Below, one piece after another: positions 1 to 7,044 of a DNA stretch of 7,896 nucleotides. This stretch comes from Dysgonamonadaceae bacterium (lineage in GTDB: Bacteria; Bacteroidota; Bacteroidia; Bacteroidales; Azobacteroidaceae), in assembly GCA_031282925.1 (NCBI GenBank), contig JAITCT010000049.1, positions 1 through 7,896 of the forward strand, read 5' to 3'. Position numbers and translations under genes: made by a program. Below the pieces are notes generated by a model. It searched no databases. It saw only the letters and a list, made by a program, of their open reading frames with translations, and was not told where the DNA came from. Every line of letters starts with the position of its first letter. The first letter of the stretch is position 1.

Positions 1-119
1 CCCGGCCGGCGGACATCGGTGCAAGAAATGAAAACGCTGTTTTTTAACGTTGCTGTAACATCAATGTAAAAACATTTCCGGCGAACAGGTAAAAAAAGTG
101 CATTTCAAATTGTCGCAGC
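1..119. other. Unassigned leading sequence
   Basis: I see no recognisable gene here. One plus-strand frame is open from base 1 to a TAA at 67-69 (22 codons) and another to a TAA at 43-45, so the tail of a gene starting outside the window is possible. Neither stub carries a recognisable motif. Together with the inverted repeat and promoter that follow, this makes a non-coding stretch of nearly 390 nt before the first gene. The sequence from 213 to 330 is AT-rich and shows nothing I can name. Confidence 0.3.
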
Positions 120-212
120 CGTCATTGCGAACCGCGAAGCGGTGAAGCAATCCAGAGAACAATCGTAGCGTATATCCTTGATTGCTTCATCGCTTCGCGG
201 TTCGCAATGACG
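120..212. repeat. Long inverted repeat, BIME-like, family A copy 1
   Basis: The arms 120-152 and 180-212 are reverse complements over 33 nt with a single exception (G142 faces T190, a G-U wobble in RNA), around a 27-nt spacer. Each arm is also a hairpin on its own. In the left arm, GTC is followed by ATTGC, GAA, CCGC, a GAA loop, GCGG, TGAA and GCAAT, then C. A hairpin unit with a fixed short flank, placed head-to-head with a second unit, is the architecture of REP pairs (BIMEs) and some MITEs. A related copy lies at 1561-1636. No transposase is visible, so any mobility would be in trans. The repeat structure is seen directly; the REP-like interpretation is inference. Confidence 0.85.
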
Positions 213-339
213 CAGTAAGGCTGAATTGAAAATTGACGCAGTCAAACGTGACACTGTTTGGCGCAGTCTATCGTTAATCTTTGCATCGAAATAAACATTG
301 CGTTATTTTAATATATGGAGAAAAAAATTGAACCTGCGC

Positions 340-367
340 TTGACAGTATCTTTTTTGATTACCTTTG
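340..367 (+). promoter_or_regulatory. Bacteroidota-type promoter of the nuclease gene
   Basis: The -7 element TACCTTTG (360-367) matches TAnnTTTG exactly. Upstream, TTGA at 340-343 is a partial -33 element, spaced slightly shorter than the usual 19-21 nt. Transcription would begin near 373-376, giving a leader of about 15 nt before the ATG at 389. The in-frame TTG at 365-367 lies inside this box, which argues against it as the start codon. The leader is A-rich without a Shine-Dalgarno site, as is normal in this phylum. Confidence 0.65.
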
Positions 368-388
368 CACTTTATAAAAATAAAAACA

Positions 389-1456
389 ATGGATAAATTA
401 ATCGAAAAATTGAAAACAATTGAAACGGCAGATTTGAAAAAGCCGTTTTTGTTACTCGAAATGCTTTACCAAAAAGTAAAGGCTAAAGAACTATCCCAAA
501 GCAAAATGCTTGCAGGTTTGTTAAGTCCGGATGAAAACCACGGACACGGGATAAATTTCGCAGAATCGTTCCTGAAAGAAATCGGGGTTGACGCCAAATT
601 GAACAAAGACGGCAACCTGAAAGTAGGAACAGAACGAAAGGTAGTCGACGGACGTATTGATATTCTGATTTCATGGTTTGATGGCAACAAAAACCATGCT
701 GTAATTATTGAAAACAAGTTGAATAATGCTGCAAATCAACCAAATCAACCTAATAAGTATTACAAGTCGCTTTGCAACGAAGATAAAAAATATGAAGTGG
801 ATAAAATCGTTTATATGCCTGTATCGAAGGAATATCAAAGATTTGAAGATACGGAGGATGCAAACGACGAAGTGCGTAAAATTGTAATTAATTTTGACGC
901 AAAGGACATTGTCGAATGGATAGAAAAAAAGGTTAAGCCCGAAAAAGGCGGTGCGATTGACCAGTACAAAGAATTTTTAAAGTGTTTAATTTTAAATAAA
1001 TATGTTATGCAAAAGTCATTAGAGATACAACAAAAGCTCTCTTCTCTCGAAGAGATTAACAAGTTCGAAGAACTCGCAAAAATAGTTGCTACACCTGAAT
1101 GGGGTGAAGCTCGTGTAAAATCAATTACTGATAAATTGAAGCAACTCCCAATTGAGGTGAGGGGGAAATCAAAACTTACGGACGAGTGCGAGTGTAATAA
1201 TTACGTTCAGTTGTTTTTTAGAGAAGATGATAGAATTTGGATAGAATTGTGGCTTTATAAAACGCACATACGTATGTATTTAGTATCTTATGATGAAAAA
1301 CAGCCTGAACCTGAAATCGCTGGTATTAAGTTTGTACAAGCCAATGGATATATCGGGCGTTATTATTATCACTCCGATAATCTTAAATTCGATTATTCAA
1401 ACGAAAGCAGTTTAATTGAAACATTAAAACTAATTTTACAGGAGCTTAAAATATAG
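389..1456 (+). CDS. PD-(D/E)XK nuclease superfamily protein
   Basis: A 355-residue cytoplasmic protein with no signal peptide or membrane segment. The nuclease core is at about residues 85-125: GRID with Asp91, a beta-strand and turn, then IIENK with Glu108 and Lys110. A Gln/Asn-rich helix with Gln117 and Gln120 and a Tyr pair at 124-125 follow. This D...ExK plus helical Gln pattern resembles the PDDEXK_4-type family of predicted DNA nucleases. Residues 1-60 are mostly helical; the C-terminal half (about 215-355) is an alternating strand/helix region I do not recognise. The start is ATG 389 because the upstream in-frame TTG sits inside the promoter. The gene stands alone with its own promoter and terminator, looks more AT-rich than its neighbours, and is bracketed by two related inverted repeats, which hints at accessory DNA. 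The nuclease fold is fairly secure; a role in defence or repair is inference, and no methyltransferase or partner gene is present. Confidence 0.85.
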   Translation: MDKLIEKLKTIETADLKKPFLLLEMLYQKVKAKELSQSKMLAGLLSPDENHGHGINFAESFLKEIGVDAKLNKDGNLKVGTERKVVDGRIDILISWFDGNKNHAVIIENKLNNAANQPNQPNKYYKSLCNEDKKYEVDKIVYMPVSKEYQRFEDTEDANDEVRKIVINFDAKDIVEWIEKKVKPEKGGAIDQYKEFLKCLILNKYVMQKSLEIQQKLSSLEEINKFEELAKIVATPEWGEARVKSITDKLKQLPIEVRGKSKLTDECECNNYVQLFFREDDRIWIELWLYKTHIRMYLVSYDEKQPEPEIAGIKFVQANGYIGRYYYHSDNLKFDYSNESSLIETLKLILQELKI

Positions 1457-1475
1457 TGGGGACAGAAGACATTTG

Positions 1476-1494
1476 GAGGGATGAAGGATCCCTC
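1476..1494. repeat. Short palindrome 1 of 3
   Basis: A perfect 7-bp stem, GAGGGAT (1476-1482) with ATCCCTC (1488-1494), around a 5-nt loop, starting 20 nt after the nuclease stop codon. No T-run follows, so it is not a terminator by itself. It is the first of three closely spaced palindromes and may be part of one dispersed repeat unit. Confidence 0.6.
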
Positions 1495-1498
1495 TATT

Positions 1499-1525
1499 GG
1501 TGCGAGGTTTCACCTCGCACCTTTT
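1499..1525 (+). terminator. Rho-independent terminator after the nuclease gene
   Basis: A perfect 10-bp GC-rich stem, GGTGCGAGGT (1499-1508) with ACCTCGCACC (1512-1521), has a 3-nt loop and is followed directly by TTTT (1522-1525). It lies 43 nt past the nuclease stop and is well placed to end that transcript. The T-run is short, and the near-perfect palindrome beside two others suggests it may be a dispersed repeat that also works as a terminator. Confidence 0.65.
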
Positions 1526-1530
1526 ATCCT

Positions 1531-1547
1531 GACAGGTTCAACCTGTC
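1531..1547. repeat. Short palindrome 3 of 3
   Basis: A perfect 7-bp stem, GACAGGT (1531-1537) with ACCTGTC (1541-1547), around a 3-nt loop. Its core (AGGT, three bases, ACCT) is the same as the centre of the terminator hairpin just upstream, so the two look like variants of one palindrome type. No T-run follows. Confidence 0.6.
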
Positions 1548-1560
1548 GAAATAGACGGCG

Positions 1561-1636
1561 GAAGCGGTGAAGCAATCCGGAAATAACCATAGCCGTACAC
1601 ATGGATTGCTTCACTGCTTCGCAGTTCGCAATGACG
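1561..1636. repeat. Truncated inverted repeat, BIME-like, family A copy 2
   Basis: The right arm (1604-1636) matches the right arm of the 120-212 element at 30 of 33 positions, and the spacer is also visibly related, so the two copies are in the same orientation. The left arm survives only as its inner 18 nt (1561-1578); upstream of it the sequence changes abruptly into the palindrome cluster, so the outer part is lost. In the right arm, the inner hairpin pairs CTGC (1614-1617) with GCAG (1621-1624), where copy 1 has TCGC with GCGG. Open frames through this stretch are chance translations of the repeat. Confidence 0.8.
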
Positions 1637-1711
1637 TAATGCGGTTGAAATATCGTACCGCCATTGTAAGGCGATGCGCCAATTTGAATTCACCCCTGCT
1701 AAAAAATCCAT

Positions 1712-1742
1712 TTTGTTTTTCCGTAAAAACACCGTACCTTCG
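1712..1742 (+). promoter_or_regulatory. Bacteroidota-type promoter of the GH3 gene
   Basis: A -33 TTTG (1712-1715) and a -7 TACCTTCG (1735-1742, one mismatch to TAnnTTTG) are separated by 19 nt, the expected spacing. Transcription would start about 1749-1752. This leaves a very short leader before ATG 1758 and a more comfortable one of about 20 nt before ATG 1770, the start preferred here. Confidence 0.65.
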
Positions 1743-1769
1743 CCATACTTTAATTAAATGCTAATTGAT

Positions 1770-3935
1770 ATGAAAACAAACATTGTTTTATTACTCCTCT
1801 TCGTCTTCGGTTTTCATCCGGCCGAAAGTCAAACAGCCACCTATCCGTTTCGGAATCCTTCCTTATCCTGTGAGGCGCGTGCGGCCGATTTGGTTTCCCG
1901 CCTGACATTGGAAGAAAAAATTGCCCAGATGTTGAATAAAACCCCGGCCATCAACCGTTTGGGTATTCCGCCCTACGACTGGTGGAACGAATGTCTGCAT
2001 GGCGTTGGGCGTACGGAATATAAAGTTACCGTATATCCGCAGGCGATTGGAATGGCTGCCGGTTGGGACGTTGACGCTATCCGGCAAATGGGCGATTACA
2101 CCTCCGAAGAAGGCAGGGCGATTTACAATACCGCCCGGGCAAAGAAAGATTACCGGATTTATCACGGATTGACTTATTGGACACCGAATATCAATATTTT
2201 CCGTGATCCGCGCTGGGGACGCGGACAGGAAACGTACGGCGAAGATCCTTACCTGACCGCCGCTTTAGGCAAAAATTTCGTACAGGGATTGCAAGGCGAC
2301 GACAAAAATTACCTGAAAGCGGCTGCCTGCGCCAAACATTATGCGGTTCACAGCGGCCCGGAATCCAACCGCCACACTTTCAACGTGTCGGTAAGCAGTT
2401 ACGACCTTTGGGATACTTATTTGCCGGCATTCAAAGAACTGGTCGACGCCAAAGTAGCCGGAGTGATGTGCGCTTACAATGCTTTTGAAGGACAACCCTG
2501 TTGCGGCAGCGACAAGCTGATGCTTGACATTCTTCGCGAAGACTGGGGATTCGCCGGTTATGTTACTTCCGATTGCGGCGCTATCGACAATTTTTACAAA
2601 ACGCATAAAACGCATCCCAATTCGGCATCTGCGGCAGCCGACGCCGTCTATCACGGCACGGACGTCGATTGCGGAAACCAAGCCTACTACGGGCTCAAAC
2701 AGGCTGTTGCGGACGGCATTATCACCGAAGCGCAAATCGACGTTTCCCTGCGGAGACTGTTTCTGATTCGTTTCCGTTTGGGCATGTTCGACCCGGACGG
2801 AATCATGCCGTATTCCAAAATTGACTCCACAGTTCTCGAAGCGAAGCCTCATAAAGACCTGGCATTGAAAATGTCGCGCCAATCCCTCGTATTGCTCAAA
2901 AACAACGGTATTTTGCCTTTGCGCGGGGAAACATTGAAAAAAGTTGCGGTGCTCGGCCCCAATATCAACCGTCCGGACGTACAGTTGGGTAATTACAACG
3001 GTTTTCCGAGCCGGATTATCACGCCGTTAGACGGAATCAAAGAAGAATTGGGTAAAAATGTCCGGATTGTCTCCGACACGGTCATTGGCTACTACGGTAA
3101 AACACCCAAGTCCTTTGCTTCCACCATCAAAAAAGTCAAGGACGCAGACCTTATTATTTATGTCGGAGGAATTTCGCCCCGCATTGAAGGCGAAGAAATG
3201 GACGTCAATGTAGACGGTTTTTACAAAGGCGACCGTACATCTATCCTCTTGCCCCAAGTGCAGACCGATTTAATGAAGGCTTTGAAAGCAACCGGGAAAC
3301 CGGTCGTTTTTGTCATGATGACGGGCAGCGCTATCGCCATTCCCTGGGAAGCGGAAAATGTCGACGCCATTCTCAATGCGTGGTACGGAGGCGAATTTGC
3401 CTGGAAAGCCATTGCCGACGTCCTTTTCGGGAACTATAATCCTTCGGGGCATTTACCGGTTACTTTTTATGCCGGTGATTCCGATTTGCCCGATTTTGAG
3501 GATTATAATATGTCGAACCGGACTTATAAATATTTCAAGGGAAAAACTTTATATCCTTTCGGTTTCGGGTTGAGTTACACAAACTTCAATTACCAATGGG
3601 TGCAGGAACCGCAGAAAAATTATTGCGCCGGCGAAACCGTCAATGCCGTATTGAAAGTTAAAAACACCGGTGAAAAAGACGGGGACGAGGTCGCTCAAGT
3701 GTATATCAAATATCCGAAGGACGGCCGTCTTCCGGTCAAAGAATTACGTTATTTCGAACGGAAATCCCTTCAAAAAGGAGAAACGGCCGAAATAAAAGTT
3801 TCGATTCCGGTCGAAGACTTAGCCAAATGGAGTGACGAAAACGGAAGAACAATTGTTTATCCGGGAACTTATTCGATTTTTGCGGGAACTCATTCGGAAA
3901 ACGGGGAAATCATAGCGTCGTTTGAAATACAATGA
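1770..3935 (+). CDS. Secreted glycoside hydrolase family 3 (beta-xylosidase/beta-glucosidase type)
   Basis: A 721-residue exo-acting glycosidase predicted to remove non-reducing-end xylose or glucose from oligosaccharides. Residues 1-20 form a signal peptide (Lys2, Leu-rich core, cleavage likely near the AES-Q site), so it acts in the periplasm or outer envelope. There is no lipobox Cys. The N-terminal (beta/alpha)8 domain covers about 35-340, with KHYAVHSGPE at 189-198 for substrate binding and TSDCG with the presumed nucleophile Asp268. The C-terminal alpha/beta domain (about 370-600) holds EGEE at 473-476, the likely source of the acid/base. YPFGFGLSYT (595-604) leads into a fibronectin-III-like domain (about 615-715). 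All expected parts and the usual length are present. ATG 1758 is an in-frame alternative adding four residues, but ATG 1770 gives the typical Met-Lys signal start. Motifs and length favour the xylosidase-like branch; exact sugar specificity cannot be read. recO begins 16 nt downstream and may be co-transcribed. Confidence 0.93.
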   Translation: MKTNIVLLLLFVFGFHPAESQTATYPFRNPSLSCEARAADLVSRLTLEEKIAQMLNKTPAINRLGIPPYDWWNECLHGVGRTEYKVTVYPQAIGMAAGWDVDAIRQMGDYTSEEGRAIYNTARAKKDYRIYHGLTYWTPNINIFRDPRWGRGQETYGEDPYLTAALGKNFVQGLQGDDKNYLKAAACAKHYAVHSGPESNRHTFNVSVSSYDLWDTYLPAFKELVDAKVAGVMCAYNAFEGQPCCGSDKLMLDILREDWGFAGYVTSDCGAIDNFYKTHKTHPNSASAAADAVYHGTDVDCGNQAYYGLKQAVADGIITEAQIDVSLRRLFLIRFRLGMFDPDGIMPYSKIDSTVLEAKPHKDLALKMSRQSLVLLKNNGILPLRGETLKKVAVLGPNINRPDVQLGNYNGFPSRIITPLDGIKEELGKNVRIVSDTVIGYYGKTPKSFASTIKKVKDADLIIYVGGISPRIEGEEMDVNVDGFYKGDRTSILLPQVQTDLMKALKATGKPVVFVMMTGSAIAIPWEAENVDAILNAWYGGEFAWKAIADVLFGNYNPSGHLPVTFYAGDSDLPDFEDYNMSNRTYKYFKGKTLYPFGFGLSYTNFNYQWVQEPQKNYCAGETVNAVLKVKNTGEKDGDEVAQVYIKYPKDGRLPVKELRYFERKSLQKGETAEIKVSIPVEDLAKWSDENGRTIVYPGTYSIFAGTHSENGEIIASFEIQ

Positions 3936-3951
3936 TAAGTCAACACGCCCG

Positions 3952-4686
3952 ATGCAACACAAAACGCGAGGCATTGTCCTGCATAGTTCGGCATACAGCG
4001 ATACTTATTCCATCACACTGATTTATACGGAAGAGTTCGGAAGGGTATCTTACCTGACGGCAAAGTCGAAAAGCCGGAGAACAAAGACGCCTAAATCGCT
4101 TTTTCATGCTTTGGCTGTTTTGGATTTGGAGGTCGACCACCGGAATCTGAGGGATATTCAGCGAATCAAAGAAGCAAAAGCGCATATTCCTTTGGTTTCG
4201 TTATTGAATAATCCGGTAAAAAACGCCATCGCCATTTTCTTAGCCGAATTAATCGGCAAAGTCGTGAAGGAAGTGCAGACCAACAAAATACTGTTCGATT
4301 TTTTCCTGCAATCCGTCCGGATATTGGAATTGACCGACAAATCCTGCGCTAATTTCCATTTGGTATTTATGATTACTCTGAGTCGCTTCCTGGGTTTCTA
4401 TCCCGATGATTCCGGTTATGCGGAAGGGATGTTTTTCGATATGCAAAACGGTATTTTTGTCGGGAACAAGCCTTTACACCCTCATTTTCTCAATTCCGGA
4501 GAAAGTTGGTTTTTTTACAATCTTCTACGGATAAAGTATGAAAACATGACTGCTTTCAAACTGACCGGTTCGGAACGCAAAACCATCATTACCGCCATTT
4601 TGGAATACTACCGGTTGCATTTGACCCATTTCCCGGAAATAAAATCTTTGGACGTTTTGCATGAGGTTTTTTATGATGAAAGGTGA
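3952..4686 (+). CDS. recO: DNA repair protein RecO
   Basis: A 244-residue cytoplasmic protein of the RecFOR pathway, which helps load RecA onto SSB-coated single-stranded DNA at gaps. The N-terminal OB-fold covers about 1-80, beginning with the family-typical RGIVLHSSAYSDTYSI stretch, with GRVSYLTAKSKSRR at 30-43 as a basic DNA-binding edge. The rest is the helical RecO C-terminal domain, with FLGFYPD at 146-152. The Cys4 zinc finger seen in some RecO proteins is not there: the region around 156-180 has no cysteines. The start is ATG 3952; an in-frame TTG at 3922 would overlap the GH3 gene and add ten residues not typical of the family. It lies 16 nt after the GH3 stop with no promoter visible in the gap, and converges on the methyltransferase gene with 44 nt between the stops. 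No clear terminator hairpin is seen there. Confidence 0.92.
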   Translation: MQHKTRGIVLHSSAYSDTYSITLIYTEEFGRVSYLTAKSKSRRTKTPKSLFHALAVLDLEVDHRNLRDIQRIKEAKAHIPLVSLLNNPVKNAIAIFLAELIGKVVKEVQTNKILFDFFLQSVRILELTDKSCANFHLVFMITLSRFLGFYPDDSGYAEGMFFDMQNGIFVGNKPLHPHFLNSGESWFFYNLLRIKYENMTAFKLTGSERKTIITAILEYYRLHLTHFPEIKSLDVLHEVFYDER

Positions 4687-4730
4687 ACGGGGGCGCACCC
4701 AAACGTCATCAAGTTAAAATAGATAAGGAA

Positions 4731-5897
4731 TTACAGCCCGGCGGAAGCGTTTATCCGGTCTTTCCGTTTACCGGAAAACAAGACATATTGCCGGTATTCG
4801 CAATTCAGGGCGCCATTGATTAACTTCATTCTGGAAGTGGGTTTCAATCCGATTTTGTCGAATCCCTCCGGACAGGCTGAAATAATCCACGCTTCATAAC
4901 CGGAAAAAACATGCTTCAAGCGTTCGCCGATCATGGCATAAAGATTCATTAAATCGTTCGGGCGAAGTCGTTCTCCGTAAGGGGGGTTGGTAATCAGAAT
5001 CCCTTTGCCGGGGTTTTCCTCCATTTCCTGAAACGGTAAAACCTTGAGTTCAACGTATCCGGAAAGGCCTGCATTTTTCACGTTTTTTGTTGCGGCGACT
5101 ATCGCTTTCCGTGAAATATCCGAACCAAAGCATTTGCAGTTAAATTCTTTTTCACGGCTGTCGTCGGTACTGATTTTTTCAAATAATTCGGCGTCAAAAT
5201 CATCCCATTTTTCAAAAGCGTACCTGTTCCGGAAGATGCCCGGCGCGATGTTCATCGCAATTAAAGCGGCTTCAATCAGCAATGTACCGGAACCGCACAT
5301 CGGATCAACAAAATGACTTTCGCCCCGCCATCCGCTCTTCAATATCATTCCTGCCGCAAGCACTTCATTCAAAGGCGCTTCAACATCTTCTATGCGATAA
5401 CCCCTTTTGTGCAGGGATTCGCCCGAACTGTCGAGAGAAAGCGTACATTCGTTGTGCGAGATATGCAAATGCAACTGTATATCGGGATTATTTACCCGTA
5501 TTGACGGGCGTTGAAGGCCTTTTTCCGTAAAATAATCAACAATGGCGTCTTTAACACGGTAAGACACAAACTTGGAATGAGTAAAGGTTTCGGAATAAAC
5601 GACAGCGTCAACGGCAAAAGTTTTATTCCCTGATAAACAGGCCTGCCAATCCGTTTTTTTGATCTGTTCGTAAACTTCATCGGGATTATTCGCCCTGAAC
5701 CCGACAATGGGTTTCAATATTTTGAGTGCAGTGCGGCAGCAAAAATTTGCTTTGTACATCAACTCTTTATCCCCTTCAAAAGTTACAACCCGACGGCTGA
5801 TTTGTATGCCGTCGGCGCCCAAACCGGTTAACTCCTCCGCCAGGATTTCTTCAAGACCGTATAAGGTCTTTGCCGCCATTTCAAACGTTTGTTTCAT
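4731..5897 (-). CDS. THUMP-domain class I SAM-dependent RNA methyltransferase (RlmL N-half/YpsC-like)
   Basis: A 388-residue cytoplasmic enzyme predicted to make N2-methylguanosine in 23S rRNA, by similarity to the N-terminal half of E. coli RlmL (G2445). A THUMP RNA-binding region (about 45-155) is followed by the linker motif LHKRGYR (162-168). A Rossmann methyltransferase domain follows, with SAM motif I DPMCGSGTLLIEA (198-210), an acidic FGSDIS strand end (257-262) and the catalytic NPPYGER (304-310). The NPPY signature marks methylation of an exocyclic base nitrogen. The length fits the single-domain Firmicutes/Bacteroidota form, without the RlmK half of the enterobacterial fusion. Its ATG overlaps the argB stop by 4 nt (ATGA), implying translational coupling and transcription from the argB promoter. 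The exact target base is inferred. Confidence 0.92.
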   Translation of the reverse strand: MKQTFEMAAKTLYGLEEILAEELTGLGADGIQISRRVVTFEGDKELMYKANFCCRTALKILKPIVGFRANNPDEVYEQIKKTDWQACLSGNKTFAVDAVVYSETFTHSKFVSYRVKDAIVDYFTEKGLQRPSIRVNNPDIQLHLHISHNECTLSLDSSGESLHKRGYRIEDVEAPLNEVLAAGMILKSGWRGESHFVDPMCGSGTLLIEAALIAMNIAPGIFRNRYAFEKWDDFDAELFEKISTDDSREKEFNCKCFGSDISRKAIVAATKNVKNAGLSGYVELKVLPFQEMEENPGKGILITNPPYGERLRPNDLMNLYAMIGERLKHVFSGYEAWIISACPEGFDKIGLKPTSRMKLINGALNCEYRQYVLFSGKRKDRINASAGL

Positions 5898-6664
5898 TGG
5901 ATATAAGTTCCGCCGCCTGCATTCAATCCGGAAACAGACGTGATAACGACTTCCCGTACTCCGGATGCATGAGCGTGGAAAGCGCTCTCCAATTTCGGAA
6001 TCATTCCGTCTTTGATCATTCCTTCATTCTTATATTGCCGGTAAAGTTCGCGGTCAAGAACCTGGATAACGCTTTTTTCGTCGTTTTCATTCATCAAAAC
6101 GCCGTTTTTTTCGAAACAATAAATCAAGCGGACATTGAAATCGTATGCGAGCGCTGCGGCAGTTTCGGCAGCAATAGAATCGGCATTGGTATTCAGTAAA
6201 TTGCCATCGCCGTCGTGCGTCAAAGGAGCCAGGACAGGTACGAACCCCTGGGAAAGAAGATTGGACAATACCCTGGAATTGACGGATTTAATATCTCCGA
6301 CAAAACCATAATCAATATCCTTTACAGGCCTTTTCAGGGACGTGATAAGATTCATGTCCGCACCGGTTAAACCAACGGCGTCCACGCCTGAGGCTTGCAG
6401 CCGGGCAACAATTCTTTTATTCACCAAACCGGCGTAAACCATTGTTACGATTTTCAGCGTTTCTTCATCGGTAATACGGCGTCCTTCCGCCATTTTGCTT
6501 TCCACGCCTAATTTTTCAGCCAATTCGGTAGCCATACGTCCACCGCCATGTATCAGCATTTTATAGCCTGCTATCTTGGAAAAATCCTGCAACAAGGCAT
6601 TCAGCGAAGCCGGGTCTTCGATAATTTTTCCACCTGTTTTTACTACTGTTAATTGAAAACTCAT
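5894..6664 (-). CDS. argB: Acetylglutamate kinase family protein (possibly N-succinylglutamate kinase)
   Basis: A 256-residue amino-acid kinase, the second step of the arginine pathway, phosphorylating the gamma-carboxylate of N-acylated glutamate in the cytoplasm. Visible motifs: KTGG (Lys9-Gly12) and HGGGR (39-43) for phosphate and acyl-glutamate binding, GRRITD (61-66), GLTGAD (98-103), LNTNAD (157-162, with Asp162) and MIPKLE (221-226, Lys224). The length matches the family. Bacteroides fragilis uses N-succinylated rather than N-acetylated intermediates in this pathway, so succinylglutamate may be the real substrate; the sequence alone does not settle it. The start is ATG 6664: the frame runs 52 codons further upstream, but that part is low-complexity AT-rich and contains the promoter. 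It is the first gene of a two-gene operon with the methyltransferase. No other arginine gene is adjacent in the window. Confidence 0.93.
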   Translation of the reverse strand: MSFQLTVVKTGGKIIEDPASLNALLQDFSKIAGYKMLIHGGGRMATELAEKLGVESKMAEGRRITDEETLKIVTMVYAGLVNKRIVARLQASGVDAVGLTGADMNLITSLKRPVKDIDYGFVGDIKSVNSRVLSNLLSQGFVPVLAPLTHDGDGNLLNTNADSIAAETAAALAYDFNVRLIYCFEKNGVLMNENDEKSVIQVLDRELYRQYKNEGMIKDGMIPKLESAFHAHASGVREVVITSVSGLNAGGGTYIQ

Positions 6665-6686
6665 TGTTAATATGTTTTTTTCGGTG

Positions 6687-6718
6687 CAAAAATACTGTTT
6701 TAATTCCATATACTCAAT
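6687..6718 (-). promoter_or_regulatory. Bacteroidota-type promoter of argB
   Basis: Read on the minus strand, the -7 box is TATTTTTG (6694 to 6687), an exact TAnnTTTG match. ATTG (6718 to 6715) is a three-of-four -33 element, 20 nt upstream. Transcription would start near 6680, giving a short A-rich leader before the ATG at 6664. This placement excludes the longer upstream reading of argB. A 10-bp palindrome, TTTGCGCAAA (6746-6755), sits upstream and could be an operator, but I have no basis for naming a regulator. Confidence 0.65.
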
Positions 6719-6836
6719 AATAATTTTCGAATAGTTAAAAAATATTTTGCGCAAACGCGAATAATACAAATTTTCATAAATAATATAATGATGTAATTTG
6801 GTTATATGGATAATTATCAACGATATGTATTTTGCA

Positions 6837-6844
6837 TAAATTTG
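6837..6844 (+). promoter_or_regulatory. Possible plus-strand -7 promoter element
   Basis: TAAATTTG matches TAnnTTTG exactly and is followed by CG, as in many promoters of this phylum. No good -33 TTTG lies 19-21 nt upstream (the nearest TTTG, 6797-6800, is too far), and the region is very AT-rich, so a chance match is quite possible. If used, it would drive the gene-free stretch ending at the stem-loop at 7143-7203. Confidence 0.3.
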
Positions 6845-7044
6845 CGTTCCAAAATACTTTTGAGACCGCCTTCATTTTATGTTTTGCGGCGTAAAAACCG
6901 GGACAATTCTATTTTTATGAACCTTTTACTCTTTGCACGGCATGATTTTGTGCATTGGCAAACGGCCTTTTTGTAAATATAAAGGCACGAAGATACGAAA
7001 ACCGTGCATGAACAGGTGTATTTTAAATGGTCGCCGTGCGGTCT

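Noticed and set aside
120..212. CRISPR or tRNA interpretation of the repeat
   Set aside because: It is a single inverted pair, not an array of direct repeats with spacers, and it does not form a cloverleaf.
1538..1764. 64- and 65-codon frames on both strands
   Set aside because: They translate the palindromes, the truncated inverted repeat and the GH3 promoter; no protein features.
2265..2882. 205-codon minus-strand frame inside the GH3 gene
   Set aside because: Antisense shadow of a gene with complete family motifs on the plus strand; no recognisable motif of its own.
3922..3951. Upstream TTG start for recO overlapping the GH3 end
   Set aside because: It adds ten residues not typical of RecO; ATG 3952 gives the expected N-terminus.
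4687..4730. Bidirectional terminator between recO and the methyltransferase
   Set aside because: Only a very weak GGG/CCC pairing and no T-run; not supportable.
5870..6199. 109-codon plus-strand frame over the argB/methyltransferase junction
   Set aside because: Antisense shadow of two well-supported minus-strand genes.
6665..6820. N-terminal extension of argB to 6820
   Set aside because: It is low-complexity and Ile/Tyr/Lys-rich, not found in the family, and contains an exact promoter box; ArgB normally begins just before the KxGG motif.
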